Source: Selenomonas sp. AE3005 (lineage in GTDB: Bacteria > Bacillota > Negativicutes > Selenomonadales > Selenomonadaceae). Taken from it: a DNA stretch of 64,000 nucleotides. Location of the stretch: the NCBI RefSeq assembly GCF_000686945.1, contig NZ_JMME01000001.1:124001-188000 (forward strand). The letters run 5' to 3'. The translations under genes and the position numbers were made by a program. The notes under the pieces were generated by a model. The model searched no databases. It had not been told where the DNA came from and saw only the letters and a program-made list of their open reading frames with translations. Each line of letters begins with the position of its first letter. Within the stretch, counting starts at the first letter, position 1. Shown piece after piece: positions 1 through 9,900 of the stretch.

Positions 1-2
1 CC

Positions 3-719
3 AAGGAAAATCCTGTGGGCAAAAATATCCGTATCAATAACCAGCCTTACAAGGTAATCGGCCTGTTGGAGTCGAAAGGTCAGTCCTCCGTGGGGCAGGA
101 CCAGGACGATGTGATTTACGTGCCGCTGACCACAGCACAGGAACGTATGCTTGGTATTACATACGTGCAGTCCATCAACATTCAGGTGACTAATCAGGAA
201 AAAATGGATCAGGTGCAGGCCGAAGTGGAAACGCTCCTGCGCAGCCGTCATCATATCCTGGCCGGCAAAGATGATGACTTTAATGTCAGAAATCTGACCA
301 GCTTGATGGAAACAGTCAATCAGTCCACCGCCATGCTGACATTGCTCCTGGGAGCTATTGCCGGCATATCGCTGATAGTAGGCGGCATTGGCATTATGAA
401 CATCATGATGGTGTCCGTTACGGAACGCACCCGGGAAATTGGTATTCGCAAGGCCTTGGGCGCGACCTTTATGAACATCATGACGCAGTTTTTGATAGAG
501 TCCATGGTTATCGGCATAATCGGTGGTATTATCGGTATCGGTATGGGCTGTATAGCCTCCAAGGTTATTGCCCAGCTGGGGGATTTTACTACGGTTATAA
601 CCATCACACCGATTGTGGTGTCCTTTATGTTTGCCGTGGGGATTGGTTTGTTTTTCGGCATTTACCCGGCCAGGAAAGCAGCCAAGCTCGACCCCATCGA
701 GGCATTGCGTTACGAATAA
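3..719 (+). CDS. MacB/FtsX-family ABC transporter permease, 3' part
   Basis: The reading frame is open from the window edge, so this is the C-terminal part of a longer gene and no start is visible. The protein carries the end of the periplasmic MacB-type core domain and then the FtsX permease domain. Three hydrophobic segments follow one another, and the cytoplasmic signature SVTERTREIGIRKALGAT lies after the first of them. The C-terminus ends in the usual ARKAAKLDPIEALRYE. In the family this subunit works with a MacB ATPase, and often a membrane fusion protein, to export peptides, macrolides or lipoproteins. Those partners would lie upstream of the window. A strong terminator follows within 30 bases, so this is the last gene of its operon. 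The substrate cannot be read from this fragment. Confidence 0.9.
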   Translation, partial: KENPVGKNIRINNQPYKVIGLLESKGQSSVGQDQDDVIYVPLTTAQERMLGITYVQSINIQVTNQEKMDQVQAEVETLLRSRHHILAGKDDDFNVRNLTSLMETVNQSTAMLTLLLGAIAGISLIVGGIGIMNIMMVSVTERTREIGIRKALGATFMNIMTQFLIESMVIGIIGGIIGIGMGCIASKVIAQLGDFTTVITITPIVVSFMFAVGIGLFFGIYPARKAAKLDPIEALRYE

Positions 720-746
720 ACAAGGGAGAGTTCCCTTATTACAGGA

Positions 747-787
747 AAAGGCCGTTGACTTTTTGGTCAACGGCCTTTGGGTTTTTA
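747..787 (+). terminator. Intrinsic terminator of the exporter operon
   Basis: A perfect 13-bp stem (747-759 with 766-778, loop TTTTTG) is followed by GGG and a T-rich run. It sits just after the stop codon of the permease gene. Confidence 0.9.
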
Positions 788-839
788 TTGTAGTTTGACA
801 GTCAATGCCTGCTTTGTTTTATTTGTTACAGCGCAGTCG

Positions 840-1032
840 GGTGGAGGTGGTAATACTTTTCGCTGTTTCACTAAATGTCCCACCAGCAAACGACTGGGCT
901 TTTTAGCGACTTTGCGCCGGGCAGGCCAGCGGCGCGATTATTCATCAAAGTATCCAGGAACTGTTGTTTGTGGGCCAGTCCTCACTGCGTTCGGACAGTC
1001 GTTCCACTGCGAAAAGCATCACCACCTCCGCC
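840..1032 (+). repeat. MITE-like inverted-repeat element A
   Basis: The 24-base ends 840-863 and 1009-1032 are inverted repeats with 21 of 24 positions matching. The shared core reads GGAGGTGGT, then CTTTTCGC. The middle holds a 22-base block (914-935) that recurs in inverted orientation with one mismatch in element B (1242-1263). There is no convincing protein-coding content. The open frames crossing it merely translate the repeat. I saw no clear target-site duplication. It is a non-autonomous mobile or palindromic repeat by structure only. Confidence 0.6.
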
Positions 1033-1148
1033 CTAAGTGACGTCCGTGTAAAATGATTATTTCGCAGTGACAGGTAACAAGCACATCGATGTTCTTGTAA
1101 CGGGAGCAACGGGATCGTGGCAATTGAATAGACTGTTGCTGGGGGCGA

Positions 1149-1330
1149 ACGGGGGAGTGATTTTTATGCGGGGAGCGACCGCCTGAGCGCAGCGAAGGCC
1201 GGCACACTGTAGGCACTCACTAAGCAACTACGCTGAAAGGAGCGCCGTTGGCCTGCCCGGCGCAGGTAACTGGACAGTGCTATTTTCCGAAGTGTGTCGT
1301 TTAGCGGAGGCAGAAAAATTACTCCCCCGT
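1149..1330 (-). repeat. MITE-like inverted-repeat element B, opposite orientation to A
   Basis: The ends 1149-1174 and 1305-1330 are inverted repeats sharing ACGGGGGAGT, then ATTTTT and TGC. The inner block 1242-1263 is the reverse complement of 914-935 in element A with one mismatch. Together A and B look like two diverged copies of one family in opposite orientation. No gene is supported between 788 and 1397. Confidence 0.55.
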
Positions 1331-1397
1331 GAACCCTGTGCACAGATTGACGGGATAATTTTAAGAACTCTTTTACTGTCAAAAAGCAATTTAATAT

Positions 1398-2015
1398 TTA
1401 ATTTACTTTTTCAAAATCTGAGGCCGGGTGTTTGCAGAGGGGGCAGATAAAGTCAGCCGGCAGTTCATCTCCTTCATATTCGTAGCCGCAGATTGTGCAG
1501 CGCCAGATGGTTTTGCCGGAGGTGTTTTGCACGGGCTGCGGTTTCGGTTTGATATTCTGATGATAGTAACTATAAGTGGCAGCCGGCGTGCTGCTCAGTA
1601 CATCCATATCCGTGACACTGGCAATAAAGAGGCTATGGGTGCCCAGGTCGATTTCCTGTGTAACATAAGCCGCGATATAGGCATTGGTGCCCTCTGTGAT
1701 GATACGGCAGCCATTAGCACCGCGCTGGGTGTCAAAAAAACCGGCAAATTTGTCAGTATCGCGCCCTGACTGGAATCCGAAACGTTTAAACAGTTCAAAA
1801 TTGGCCTCCTGACTGATGATGGAGGCGGTAAATTTTTTGCTGGCGGCAATCATATCCCTAGTGTAGTTGCTTTTGTTGACAGCAATGGTAATCTGATTGG
1901 GGTCGGAGGTAACCTGGGTGACAGTGTTAATGATACAGCCATTGTCCTTGCCATCGAGATTGGCTGTGAGGACGTAAAGACCGTAGGAAATATTAAACAT
2001 GGCCTTGGGATTCAT
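1398..2015 (-). CDS. Flavin reductase-rubredoxin fusion (Hrb-type high-molecular-weight rubredoxin)
   Basis: A 205-residue protein with two domains. Residues about 1-150 form a flavin-reductase-like FMN-binding domain (start MNPKAMFNISYGLYVLTA, then GCIINTVTQVTSDP). Residues about 165-205 form a rubredoxin with both iron-binding pairs, CTICGYEYEGDE and ICPLCKHP. I chose the ATG at 2015 because a full AAAGGAGG site lies 7 bases upstream. The longer open frame upstream has no such site. Proteins of this layout in anaerobes take electrons from NAD(P)H and pass them through rubredoxin to oxygen- or NO-scavenging flavodiiron proteins, so a role in oxidative or nitrosative stress is likely but inferred. 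It is transcribed alone, divergently from mnmA. Confidence 0.88.
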   Translation of the reverse strand: MNPKAMFNISYGLYVLTANLDGKDNGCIINTVTQVTSDPNQITIAVNKSNYTRDMIAASKKFTASIISQEANFELFKRFGFQSGRDTDKFAGFFDTQRGANGCRIITEGTNAYIAAYVTQEIDLGTHSLFIASVTDMDVLSSTPAATYSYYHQNIKPKPQPVQNTSGKTIWRCTICGYEYEGDELPADFICPLCKHPASDFEKVN

Positions 2016-2117
2016 AATTATGCCTCCTTTGGTGAAAGAAAATTTTACTATACGAATTATTATACAGTTTTTTTCTGCAAGAGTTCTGAAAAATCCTGCT
2101 AATGACGTCACAGGGTA

Positions 2118-2146
2118 TTGAGGAAAGTGCAAAAATAATATATAGT
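2118..2146 (+). promoter_or_regulatory. Sigma-A-type promoter for mnmA
   Basis: TTGAGG (2118-2123), 17-base spacer, TATAGT (2141-2146). It lies about 40 bases upstream of the mnmA start. Confidence 0.6.
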
Positions 2147-2187
2147 AAAATAGTAGGTTTTAAAAGAAAGCAGGGAAGGTGTATATA

Positions 2188-3270
2188 TTGAGTAAGAAAA
2201 TTGCAGCCGTGGCCATGAGCGGCGGTGTTGATAGTTCCTTGACGGCGGCATTGCTGCTCGAGCAGGGCTACGATGTTATCGGCATTACCATGCTGTTATC
2301 AGAAGAGGGGCGCGGCGGCGCTTTGGATTTGGCGGGCGGCGAACTGCCTGACAGTGTAATTGATGCCCACCGGGTGGCGGACAAACTCGGCATAAAACAT
2401 TATACGGTAGATTTCCGCAAAGAGTTTCAGGAAAATGTAATCGAGTATTTCCTCAGCGAATATGCTAAAGGACGGACGCCGAATCCCTGTGTTATGTGCA
2501 ATCCTTCCATGAAGTTCGGCTTATTGCTGGACAAGGCTTTAGAGCTGGGGGCAGATTATCTGGCTACCGGTCACTATGCCCAGGTGGAACAGTTGGAAAA
2601 TGGCCGCTATGTGGTGAAAAAGGGGCTCGACGAGCATAAGGACCAGTCTTATGCCCTGCATCGCCTGCCGCAAAAATCGCTGGCACATATTTTACTGCCC
2701 TTGGGAGGCATGACCAAGGAACACGTCCGCGAACTGGCGGAAAATATGGATTTGCCTGTGGCCCATAAAGCCGAAAGTCAGGAAATCTGCTTTGTGCCGC
2801 ATGATGATTACAAGGCCTTTTTGCGTGCGCACCGGCCGGAATGCCTGCACAAGGGCAATATTGTGGACGGCACGGGCAAGGTGCTGGGCCGTCATGAAGG
2901 TGTGCCGCTTTACACAATTGGCCAGCGCAAGGGGCTGGGCATTGCGGCCCCGGAGCCATTGTATGTGAATCGCCTTGATACGGAGCGCAATGAAGTTGTG
3001 GTAGGCGGCAATCAGGCCGTATTTGCCAAGGGGCTTTTAGCCAGCGACGCCAACTGGATTGCGATTAACGATGTGACGGACGGTCAGGTGCTCTGGGCCA
3101 AGATTCGTTACGGCAAACGTGAGGCCAAGGCAACCTTAACAAAACTGTCGGAGGGCATGCTGCAGGTGGACTTTGCTGAGCCACAGCGTGCCGTGACACC
3201 GGGACAGTTCGTAGTGTTCTACGACGGTGATGTTCTGGTGGGGGGCGCCAGAATTGAAAAGGCGCTCTGA
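2188..3270 (+). CDS. mnmA: tRNA-specific 2-thiouridylase MnmA
   Basis: MnmA activates U34 of tRNA-Lys, -Glu and -Gln with ATP and inserts sulfur to give 2-thiouridine. The 360-residue product has the family length. It shows the PP-loop SGGVDSS at residues 11-17, the catalytic cysteine region NPCVMCNPSMKFG near residue 100, the tRNA-contact stretch KDQSYAL, the second cysteine in SQEICFVPHDDY near residue 200, and GQRKGLGI. The start is taken as TTG 2188 because AGGGAAGG ends 8 bases before it. The GTG at 2179 overlaps that ribosome site. The common CNRxxKFG wording appears here as CNPSMKFG, a conservative variant of this motif. It appears to be a single-gene unit. Confidence 0.95.
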   Translation: MSKKIAAVAMSGGVDSSLTAALLLEQGYDVIGITMLLSEEGRGGALDLAGGELPDSVIDAHRVADKLGIKHYTVDFRKEFQENVIEYFLSEYAKGRTPNPCVMCNPSMKFGLLLDKALELGADYLATGHYAQVEQLENGRYVVKKGLDEHKDQSYALHRLPQKSLAHILLPLGGMTKEHVRELAENMDLPVAHKAESQEICFVPHDDYKAFLRAHRPECLHKGNIVDGTGKVLGRHEGVPLYTIGQRKGLGIAAPEPLYVNRLDTERNEVVVGGNQAVFAKGLLASDANWIAINDVTDGQVLWAKIRYGKREAKATLTKLSEGMLQVDFAEPQRAVTPGQFVVFYDGDVLVGGARIEKAL

Positions 3271-3278
3271 GATTTTCC

Positions 3279-3307
3279 TTGCCTTTTGGCCTATGACGCG
3301 CTATAAT
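3279..3307 (+). promoter_or_regulatory. Candidate promoter just after mnmA
   Basis: TTGCCT (3279-3284), 17-base spacer, perfect TATAAT (3302-3307). Transcription would begin near 3313 and run into the terminator at 3438-3475 with no open reading frame between. Confidence 0.55.
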
Positions 3308-3312
3308 AACTA

Positions 3313-3475
3313 ACAAAGCAGACGAGAGCTGCTCAAGGACAAGCAAATACATTGCCTTTTTAAAATGCGTACCGCGATACGCATAAGAGGAGCCTGTTAG
3401 TTTTATACCTGGCATAGCTGTAAGTTTAAGTAAACTGGAGCTTTCTTATGCATACGCATAGGAAAGCTCTTTTTT
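3313..3475 (+). ncRNA. Candidate small RNA or orphan leader between mnmA and pyrB
   Basis: About 160 bases lie between a good promoter and a strong terminator and hold no gene. Visible stems are AGCAG/CTGCT (3317-3333), ATGCGTA/TACGCAT with loop CCGCGA (3365-3384), and AGTTTA/TAAACT (3423-3436). A possible closing stem AACTAACA (3308-3315) with TGTTAGTT (3395-3402) would need a transcript starting upstream, for example read-through from mnmA. Bases 3378-3387 can pair with 3445-3454, the 5' arm of the terminator, at nine of ten positions, so an antiterminated form is conceivable. I could not match it to a known riboswitch, to a PyrR-binding loop or to 6S RNA. Confidence 0.4.
3438..3475 (+). 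terminator. Intrinsic terminator upstream of pyrB
   Basis: GAGCTTTC pairs with GAAAGCTC, with an inner TATGC/GCATA stem and loop ATAC, followed by six T. It ends either the candidate RNA above or an attenuated leader. Confidence 0.85.
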
Positions 3476-3514
3476 GGTATATGCAAGGTTTTTTAAAAGA
3501 CAATGGATTTCTCC

Positions 3515-3544
3515 TTGAATGTTTATGCGAGATTAGTGTATAAT
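3515..3544 (+). promoter_or_regulatory. Promoter of the pyrimidine operon
   Basis: TTGAAT (3515-3520), 18-base spacer, TATAAT (3539-3544), 32 bases before the pyrB start. It lies downstream of the terminator, so the operon need not depend on the upstream leader. Confidence 0.65.
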
Positions 3545-3576
3545 TATTACTGTTAATCTGTTAAGGAGTGAATGAC

Positions 3577-4524
3577 TTGGAGAAAAACACTTTATCCCTG
3601 CGTGGGAAGAATGTTTTGGGACTGGAGGATTTCAGCCCTGAGGAAATTCGGCTGGTGCTCGAAACGGCCAAGGAAATGAAGAACATCATCCATCGGGATA
3701 TCAAGAAGGTGCCTGCCCTCCGGGGAAAATCCATTGTCACCCTGTTTTACGAACCCAGCACGCGCACGCGTACGTCCTTTGAGCTGGCCGGTAAGTATCT
3801 GGGGGCCGATGTGGTAAACATCACCGCTGGTTCGAGCAGTATCGTCAAGGGCGAAAGCCTGCGTGATACGCTCTACACGATTGAGGCCATGGGTGTGGAC
3901 GCCATCGTTATGCGCCACAAGGCCGAAGGGGCAGCCGAGTACGCCAGCCGGGTAGTAAGTCCGGTTATCCTCAATGCCGGTGACGGTGCCCATGCACACC
4001 CGTCCCAGGGACTCCTTAACCTGTTCACCATTCAGGAACATAAGGGGCATTTAGAAGGCTTGAAGGTCGCTATCATCGGTGATGTACTCCATAGCCGCGT
4101 AGCCCGTTCCGATATCTACGGCATGCGCAAGATGGGCATGGAAGTGCATATCGCCGGCCCCAAGACCTTGCTGCCGCGATTCCTGTACGAAGAACCGGGC
4201 ATTGTGGTGCACGAGCGCATTGAGGACGCCATCGCCAATGCTGATGTCATCGAAGTCCTGCGTATTCAGCTCGAACGCATGAAGGGCGGCCTGTTCCCGA
4301 CCACCAGAGAATATGCGCGGATTTTCGGCCTGAATGACAAGCGGCTGCAGCTGGCCAAGGACGATGTGCTGATTCTCCACCCGGGCCCCATGAATAAAGG
4401 CTGGGAAATCTCTCCGTTTACGGCCTATGGCAAGAACTCAGCCATTCAGGAAGAAGTACAGAATGGTGTGGCCGTGCGCATGGCGCTCTTTACCTTGGTG
4501 CTGACGGGAGGAAAACAGGCATGA
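3577..4524 (+). CDS. pyrB: Aspartate carbamoyltransferase catalytic subunit
   Basis: PyrB condenses carbamoyl phosphate with aspartate to N-carbamoyl-aspartate, the committed step of pyrimidine synthesis. The 315-residue product has the carbamoyl-phosphate loop PSTRTRTSFE near residue 50, the HPSQGLLNLFT block, and the C-terminal aspartate-site motif HPGPMNKGWEI. TTG 3577 is preferred since AAGGAG ends 8 bases upstream. The GTG at 3568 overlaps that site. No regulatory subunit gene pyrI follows, so it is likely an unregulated trimer of the Bacillus type. It shares an ATGA overlap with pyrC and heads the eight-gene pyr operon. Confidence 0.97.
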   Translation: MEKNTLSLRGKNVLGLEDFSPEEIRLVLETAKEMKNIIHRDIKKVPALRGKSIVTLFYEPSTRTRTSFELAGKYLGADVVNITAGSSSIVKGESLRDTLYTIEAMGVDAIVMRHKAEGAAEYASRVVSPVILNAGDGAHAHPSQGLLNLFTIQEHKGHLEGLKVAIIGDVLHSRVARSDIYGMRKMGMEVHIAGPKTLLPRFLYEEPGIVVHERIEDAIANADVIEVLRIQLERMKGGLFPTTREYARIFGLNDKRLQLAKDDVLILHPGPMNKGWEISPFTAYGKNSAIQEEVQNGVAVRMALFTLVLTGGKQA

Positions 4525-5816
4525 AACTTTTAATTAAAGGCGGCCGCGTAATCAATCCGGCTGCAAATTTTGATGAAACCGCTGATGTGCTCATTGAAGA
4601 TGGGAAAATTATAAAAATCGCTAAAGGAATCCAGGACAAGGCTGACGAAGTTTATGAGGCGGACGGTAAAGTAGTGGCCCCGGGGCTTGTCGATATTCAC
4701 GTACACCTGCGTGAGCCGGGGCAGGAGGCCAAAGAAGATTTTGCCAGTGGTACGCAGGCAGCGGCAGCCGGCGGTTTTACGACCATCTGCACCATGCCGA
4801 ACACCAAACCGGTTGTGGATACGGCAGCTTTGGTGCGCAGCCTCAAACAGCGTGCTGCTGACGTGGGCGTAGTCAATGTGGAAATTATCGGCGCTGTGAC
4901 CAAGGAACAGGCCGGTGCGGAACTGGCTGAAATGGGCGATATGATTGACGCTGGTGCTGTAGCTTTCTCTGACGACGGCCATTTTGACAGCAATGCCAAG
5001 GTGCTGTTGAATGCTTATGACTACCTGCACACTTTCGACAAGGTCATTATCAATCATGAGGAAGAGCCGACACTGGTGGAAGATGGTGTGATGAACGAAG
5101 GCCACCGCAGTGCCATGCTGGGCCTTAAGGGCCGTCCGTCAGTCGCAGAAGATATTGCGGTGGCCCGTGATATCCTGCTGGCTGAGTACGCTGACGCCCG
5201 GGTGCATGTGGCCCATATCAGTACGGCCCGTTCTGTAGACCTGGTACGTCAGGCCAAGAAACGCGGTGTCAAGGTGACGGCTGAGGCTACGCCGCAGCAC
5301 CTGACCATGACGGAAGAGTGCGTGAACCTTTTTGACACGTCAACGAAAATCAATCCGCCCCTGCGTGCCCAGGCGGATTGTGAGGCGATTCTGGCAGGGC
5401 TGAAGGACGGCACTATCGATGCCATCGTCACTGACCACAGCCCCCATGCCCAGGAAGAAAAGGACAGGGAGTACATTTACGCTCCGAGCGGATTCCCCGG
5501 GCTGGAAACGTCTTTGGGCGTTATGCTGACGGATTTATATCATGCCGGCAAGCTGGAACTTTCTACTATTATCTCCAAGATGAGCTATGAACCGGCCAAG
5601 GTGCTGGGCCTGACCGCCGGCACGCTGACAGAAGGTGCCGCTGCCGATGTGACGGTTATTGACCCGGAACTCGAGTGGCAGGTCGATGAAAAGAAATTTT
5701 ATACGAAAGGCAGTCACAGTCCTTTTGCCGGGCGCAAACTCAAAGGCAAGGCTGTACTGACTGTGGTGAAGGGCCAAATCGTCATGCAGGACGGCGAAGT
5801 TTTGACCAACGACTAA
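4521..5816 (+). CDS. pyrC: Dihydroorotase, class I
   Basis: PyrC cyclises carbamoyl-aspartate to dihydroorotate in the cytoplasm. The 431-residue protein shows the amidohydrolase metal motif DIHVHLREPG near residue 58, the substrate segment TMPNTKP, the flexible-loop aspartate region SDDGHF, the histidine in TPQHL, and the catalytic aspartate in TDHSPHA near residue 305. Length and motifs fit the class I form, which often pairs with PyrB. The ATG overlaps the pyrB stop by four bases, so the two are probably translationally coupled. carA follows after 20 bases with a GAGGTG ribosome site. Confidence 0.97.
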   Translation: MKLLIKGGRVINPAANFDETADVLIEDGKIIKIAKGIQDKADEVYEADGKVVAPGLVDIHVHLREPGQEAKEDFASGTQAAAAGGFTTICTMPNTKPVVDTAALVRSLKQRAADVGVVNVEIIGAVTKEQAGAELAEMGDMIDAGAVAFSDDGHFDSNAKVLLNAYDYLHTFDKVIINHEEEPTLVEDGVMNEGHRSAMLGLKGRPSVAEDIAVARDILLAEYADARVHVAHISTARSVDLVRQAKKRGVKVTAEATPQHLTMTEECVNLFDTSTKINPPLRAQADCEAILAGLKDGTIDAIVTDHSPHAQEEKDREYIYAPSGFPGLETSLGVMLTDLYHAGKLELSTIISKMSYEPAKVLGLTAGTLTEGAAADVTVIDPELEWQVDEKKFYTKGSHSPFAGRKLKGKAVLTVVKGQIVMQDGEVLTND

Positions 5817-5836
5817 TAGACTAATGAGGTGTTTAC

Positions 5837-6910
5837 ATGAAGGGTAAATTGATCCTAGAGGACGGCAGTGTTTTTTACGGCCAGCTGTTAAATGACAGCC
5901 GTGCCACTGGCGAAGTTGTCTTTAATACCAGTATGACAGGTTATCAGGAGAGTCTTACGGACCCCTCGTACTGCCGCCAGATACTGACGCTAACTTATCC
6001 CTTGGTGGGCAACTACGGCATTGCTGATATTTTCATGCAGTCCCGTAAGGCCTTTGTGGGCGGTTTCGTCATCGGCGAGCTGTGCACTGAGGGCAGCAAC
6101 TGGCATTATGAGGAAAGTCTGGCCGAGTTTTTGACCCGTCAGAATATCCCCTGCCTCTATGATGTGGATACCCGGGCTGTAACCCAGAAAATTCGCTCCG
6201 CCGGCACCATGAAGGGCATTATTGTTCCTGAGGATGCCAGTCAGGCGGAAATTGATAAACTGCTGGCTGTGCCCATCAAAACCGATGTGGTTATGGAAGT
6301 TACCACGCCGGAGACCTACACCATGGAATCCGAGAGCGAAAATGCGCCACTGGTTGTGGCCATGGATTTTGGCGTCAAGCAGAATATCCTGAACTCCCTG
6401 CACAATCTGGGCTGCAGACTGCAGGTGGTGCCGGCAGCGACCAAGGCCGAGGACATTTTGGCGATGAATCCGGACGGGATTTTCCTCTCCAACGGCCCCG
6501 GCGACCCGGCCGATGTACCGGAAATCGTGGCGGAAATCAAAAAGCTCATCGGCAAAAAGCCCATCTTTGGCATTTGCCTGGGCCATCAGCTCATTGCCCG
6601 GGCTTTGGGGGCAAAAACCTACAAGCTGAAATTTGGCCATCGCGGTTCCAACCAGCCCGTGAAGAATCTCTTAACCGGCAAGGTACAGATTTCCTCGCAG
6701 AACCACGGTTATGCGGTAGATGAGGAATCCCTGCAGGGCCTGCCGCTCGAAGTTACCCATGTAAACGTCAATGACGGTACGGTGGAGGGCATGCGCCATA
6801 AAGAATTGCCGCTGTTCTCCGTGCAGTATCATCCTGAGGCCTCACCGGGACCGGATGATAATATGTACCTGTTTGATGAATTTTGGACGATGTTGAAGGG
6901 AGAAAAATAA
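5837..6910 (+). CDS. carA: Carbamoyl-phosphate synthase small (glutaminase) subunit
   Basis: CarA releases ammonia from glutamine and feeds it to CarB. The 357-residue protein has the N-terminal small-subunit domain ([11 protein letters not shown]) and a C-terminal class I glutamine amidotransferase domain with NGPGDP, the nucleophile cysteine in GICLGHQL near residue 243, and the catalytic HPEASPGP near residue 335. Its stop codon overlaps the carB start by one base (TAATG). Lying inside the pyr operon, this carAB pair is likely the pyrimidine-dedicated one. An arginine-linked copy, if any, would be elsewhere. Confidence 0.97.
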   Translation: MKGKLILEDGSVFYGQLLNDSRATGEVVFNTSMTGYQESLTDPSYCRQILTLTYPLVGNYGIADIFMQSRKAFVGGFVIGELCTEGSNWHYEESLAEFLTRQNIPCLYDVDTRAVTQKIRSAGTMKGIIVPEDASQAEIDKLLAVPIKTDVVMEVTTPETYTMESESENAPLVVAMDFGVKQNILNSLHNLGCRLQVVPAATKAEDILAMNPDGIFLSNGPGDPADVPEIVAEIKKLIGKKPIFGICLGHQLIARALGAKTYKLKFGHRGSNQPVKNLLTGKVQISSQNHGYAVDEESLQGLPLEVTHVNVNDGTVEGMRHKELPLFSVQYHPEASPGPDDNMYLFDEFWTMLKGEK

Positions 6911-9900
6911 TGCCCAAGAAGGAAAATCTCAAAAAAGTAATGGTCATTGGTTCGGGCCCTATCATCATCGGCCAGGCGGCAGAGTTTGACTATGCCGGTT
7001 CCCAGGCCTGCCGTGCTTTAAAAGAAGAGGGGCTGGAAGTTGTACTGGTAAACTCCAACCCGGCTACCATTATGACAGACACGCACATTGCTGACCGGGT
7101 ATATATCGAGCCGCTTACCCCGGAATTTTTGGAAGAAATCATCGCCAAGGAGCGCCCGGACGGCCTGCTGGCCACTCTGGGCGGCCAGGCCGGCCTTAAC
7201 CTGGCCGTGCAGCTCGCTGAGCGCGGTGTGCTGGAAAAATATAATGTAGAACTCTTAGGTACGCCGTTAAAGGCTATCGAACAGGCCGAGGACCGGGAAC
7301 TTTTCAAGGAAACCATGGAAAAACTCGGTGAACCCATCCCCGAAAGCACCATTGTGGAAGATGTGCCCAGCGCCGTGGATTTTGCCAATGAAATCGGCTA
7401 CCCCGTAATTGTGCGCCCGGCCTACACCATGGGCGGCACCGGCGGCGGTATCGCTGAGAATGAAGAAGAACTCATTGATATCGTCATCAAGGGGCTTAAT
7501 TACTCCCTGATTGGCCAGGTGCTTATCGAGCGCAGCGTGGCCGGCTGGAAGGAAATCGAATACGAAGTTATGCGCGACGGCAATGATAACTGTATCACCG
7601 TCTGCAACATGGAAAACTTCGACCCTGTCGGCGTGCACACCGGTGACTCCATCGTTGTGGCACCGTCCCAGACCTTGACTGACCATGAGTATCAAATGCT
7701 CAGAAGTGCCTCCTTGCGAATAATCCGCGAACTAGGCATTGAAGGCGGCTGCAACGCGCAGTATGCTCTCGACCCCAAGAGCAATAAATACTATGTTATC
7801 GAAGTAAATCCCCGTGTGAGCCGTTCTTCGGCACTGGCCTCGAAGGCTACAGGTTATCCCATCGCCAAGGTATCGGCCAAAATCGCCATCGGCTATACGC
7901 TGGATGAAATCACCAATGCTGTTACCCAAAAGACCAAAGCCTGCTTTGAACCGGCCCTGGACTACTGCGTGGTGAAATTCCCGCGCTGGCCCTTTGATAA
8001 GTTTGTCTATGCCGATAAGACTTTGGGTACGCAGATGAAGGCCACCGGTGAGGTTATGAGCATTGACCGTCACTTTGAAGGGGCGCTTTTAAAAGCCCTG
8101 CGTTCGCTCGAAATCGGCGTTAACCGCCTGCACATGGGCAAGATGGACGCCTGGGATGACGCACGCATTAAGAAAAATCTCCAGCGTATCAACGATGAAC
8201 GCATTTTCGTCATGGCTGAGGCCCTGCGCCGCGGCGTCGCTACGGTGGACGAAATCCATGCTATTACCAAAGTTGACAAGTGGTTTATCAACAAGCTCAA
8301 AAACATTACCGACATTGAAAACAAGCTGGCACAGGAACCGTTGACGCCGAGCCTGATGCAGAATGCTAAACGTGTGGGCCTGTCCGATGTGTCCATTGCC
8401 GAAATCACCGGCAAGAGCATGGACGAAATCCGCACCACGCGCAAGAGCATGGGCATTATGCCCTGCTACAAGATGGTAGATACCTGCGCGGCTGAGTTTG
8501 AGGCAGCTACGCCGTACTACTATTCGACCTTCCGTGCCCAGCAGGATGAGGTACAGGTATCCAATAAGCGCAAGGTTATTGTCCTCGGTTCCGGTCCTAT
8601 CCGTATCGGGCAGGGCGTGGAATTTGACTACTGTTCGGTACATTCCGTCTGGGCGTTGAAGGAAATGGGCATTGAGGCCATCATCATCAACAATAACCCG
8701 GAAACTGTATCCACAGACTTTGACATCTCCGACAGACTCTATTTCGAGCCACTGACTACGGAAGATGTACTCAACATTATCGACAAGGAAAAGCCCGAAG
8801 GCGTTATCGTCCAGTTTGGCGGCCAGACCGCTATCAACCTGGCTGCGTCCCTGCAAAAAGCCGGAGTAAAAGTATTCGGCACCTCGGTTGACGATATCGA
8901 CAGGGCCGAGGACAGGGAACGCTTTGACGAAGTACTGACGCAGACGCAGATTCCCCGGCCGCGCGGCCTCAGCGTCACCAACCTCGAAGACGCCATCAGC
9001 GGTGCGGCAGACATCGGCTATCCGGTCATGGTGCGCCCCTCCTACGTACTGGGCGGCCGGGCCATGGAAATTGTCTACAATGAGGCCGAGCTGCGTGACT
9101 ATATGAGCCGGGCGGTAAAGGTTACGCCTGACCATCCGGTACTGGTGGACCGTTACATGCAGGGCACGGAAGTGGAAGTTGATGCTATCTCCGATGGCAT
9201 GGACGTGCTGATTCCTGGCATTATGGAACACGTAGAGCGCGCTGGCGTGCATTCTGGTGACAGTATCGCCGTGTATCCGCCGCAGACGCTGCCCTCCAAG
9301 GTGCTCTATACCATTATTGATTACACCAAGCGCCTGGCTGTGGCTCTTCATGTCAAAGGCCTGCTGAACATTCAGTTCGTAGTGGTTAACGATGAAGTTT
9401 ATATCATCGAAGTGAACCCCCGCTCCAGCCGTACGGTGCCGTTCCTGTCCAAGGTTACGGACACCAAGATGGTGAACCTGGCCACCCGGATTGCCCTCGG
9501 CGCGTCGCTCAAAGAAGTCAGCGACCGCACGGGGCTCGTACCGCCGAAACCATATGTGGCTGTTAAGGCGCCGGTATTCTCCTTCGCCAAAATGACCGAT
9601 GTGGATATCGCCCTCGGCCCCGAAATGAAGTCCACGGGCGAAGTCATGGGCATTGACTATCACTATGCCCGCGCCCTGTACAAGGCCATTGTCGGCTCCG
9701 GTATCAACGTGCCCACTAAGGGCTGCGTCCTCTTTACGGTAGCCGATAAGGACAAAGAAGAAATGAAACAGCTGGCCAAGGCTTTTGCCGAACTTGACTT
9801 TAACATCGCTGCTACGGAAGGTACGGCCAAGGCTATTGCCTCCATGGGTATCGATGTGGAAGTAGTGGGCAAGGTGCATGAGCGCAGCTCCGATATCATC

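Noticed and set aside
777-1382. Three overlapping open frames (777-1040, 1019-1216, 1164-1382)
   Set aside because: They translate the inverted-repeat elements, and two of them share LRRAGQRR only because the DNA repeat is shared.
3308-3475. PyrR attenuator or known riboswitch before pyrB
   Set aside because: The loop ACGAGAG resembles but does not fit the PyrR-binding loop, and no other class pattern matches, so it was left as an unassigned candidate.
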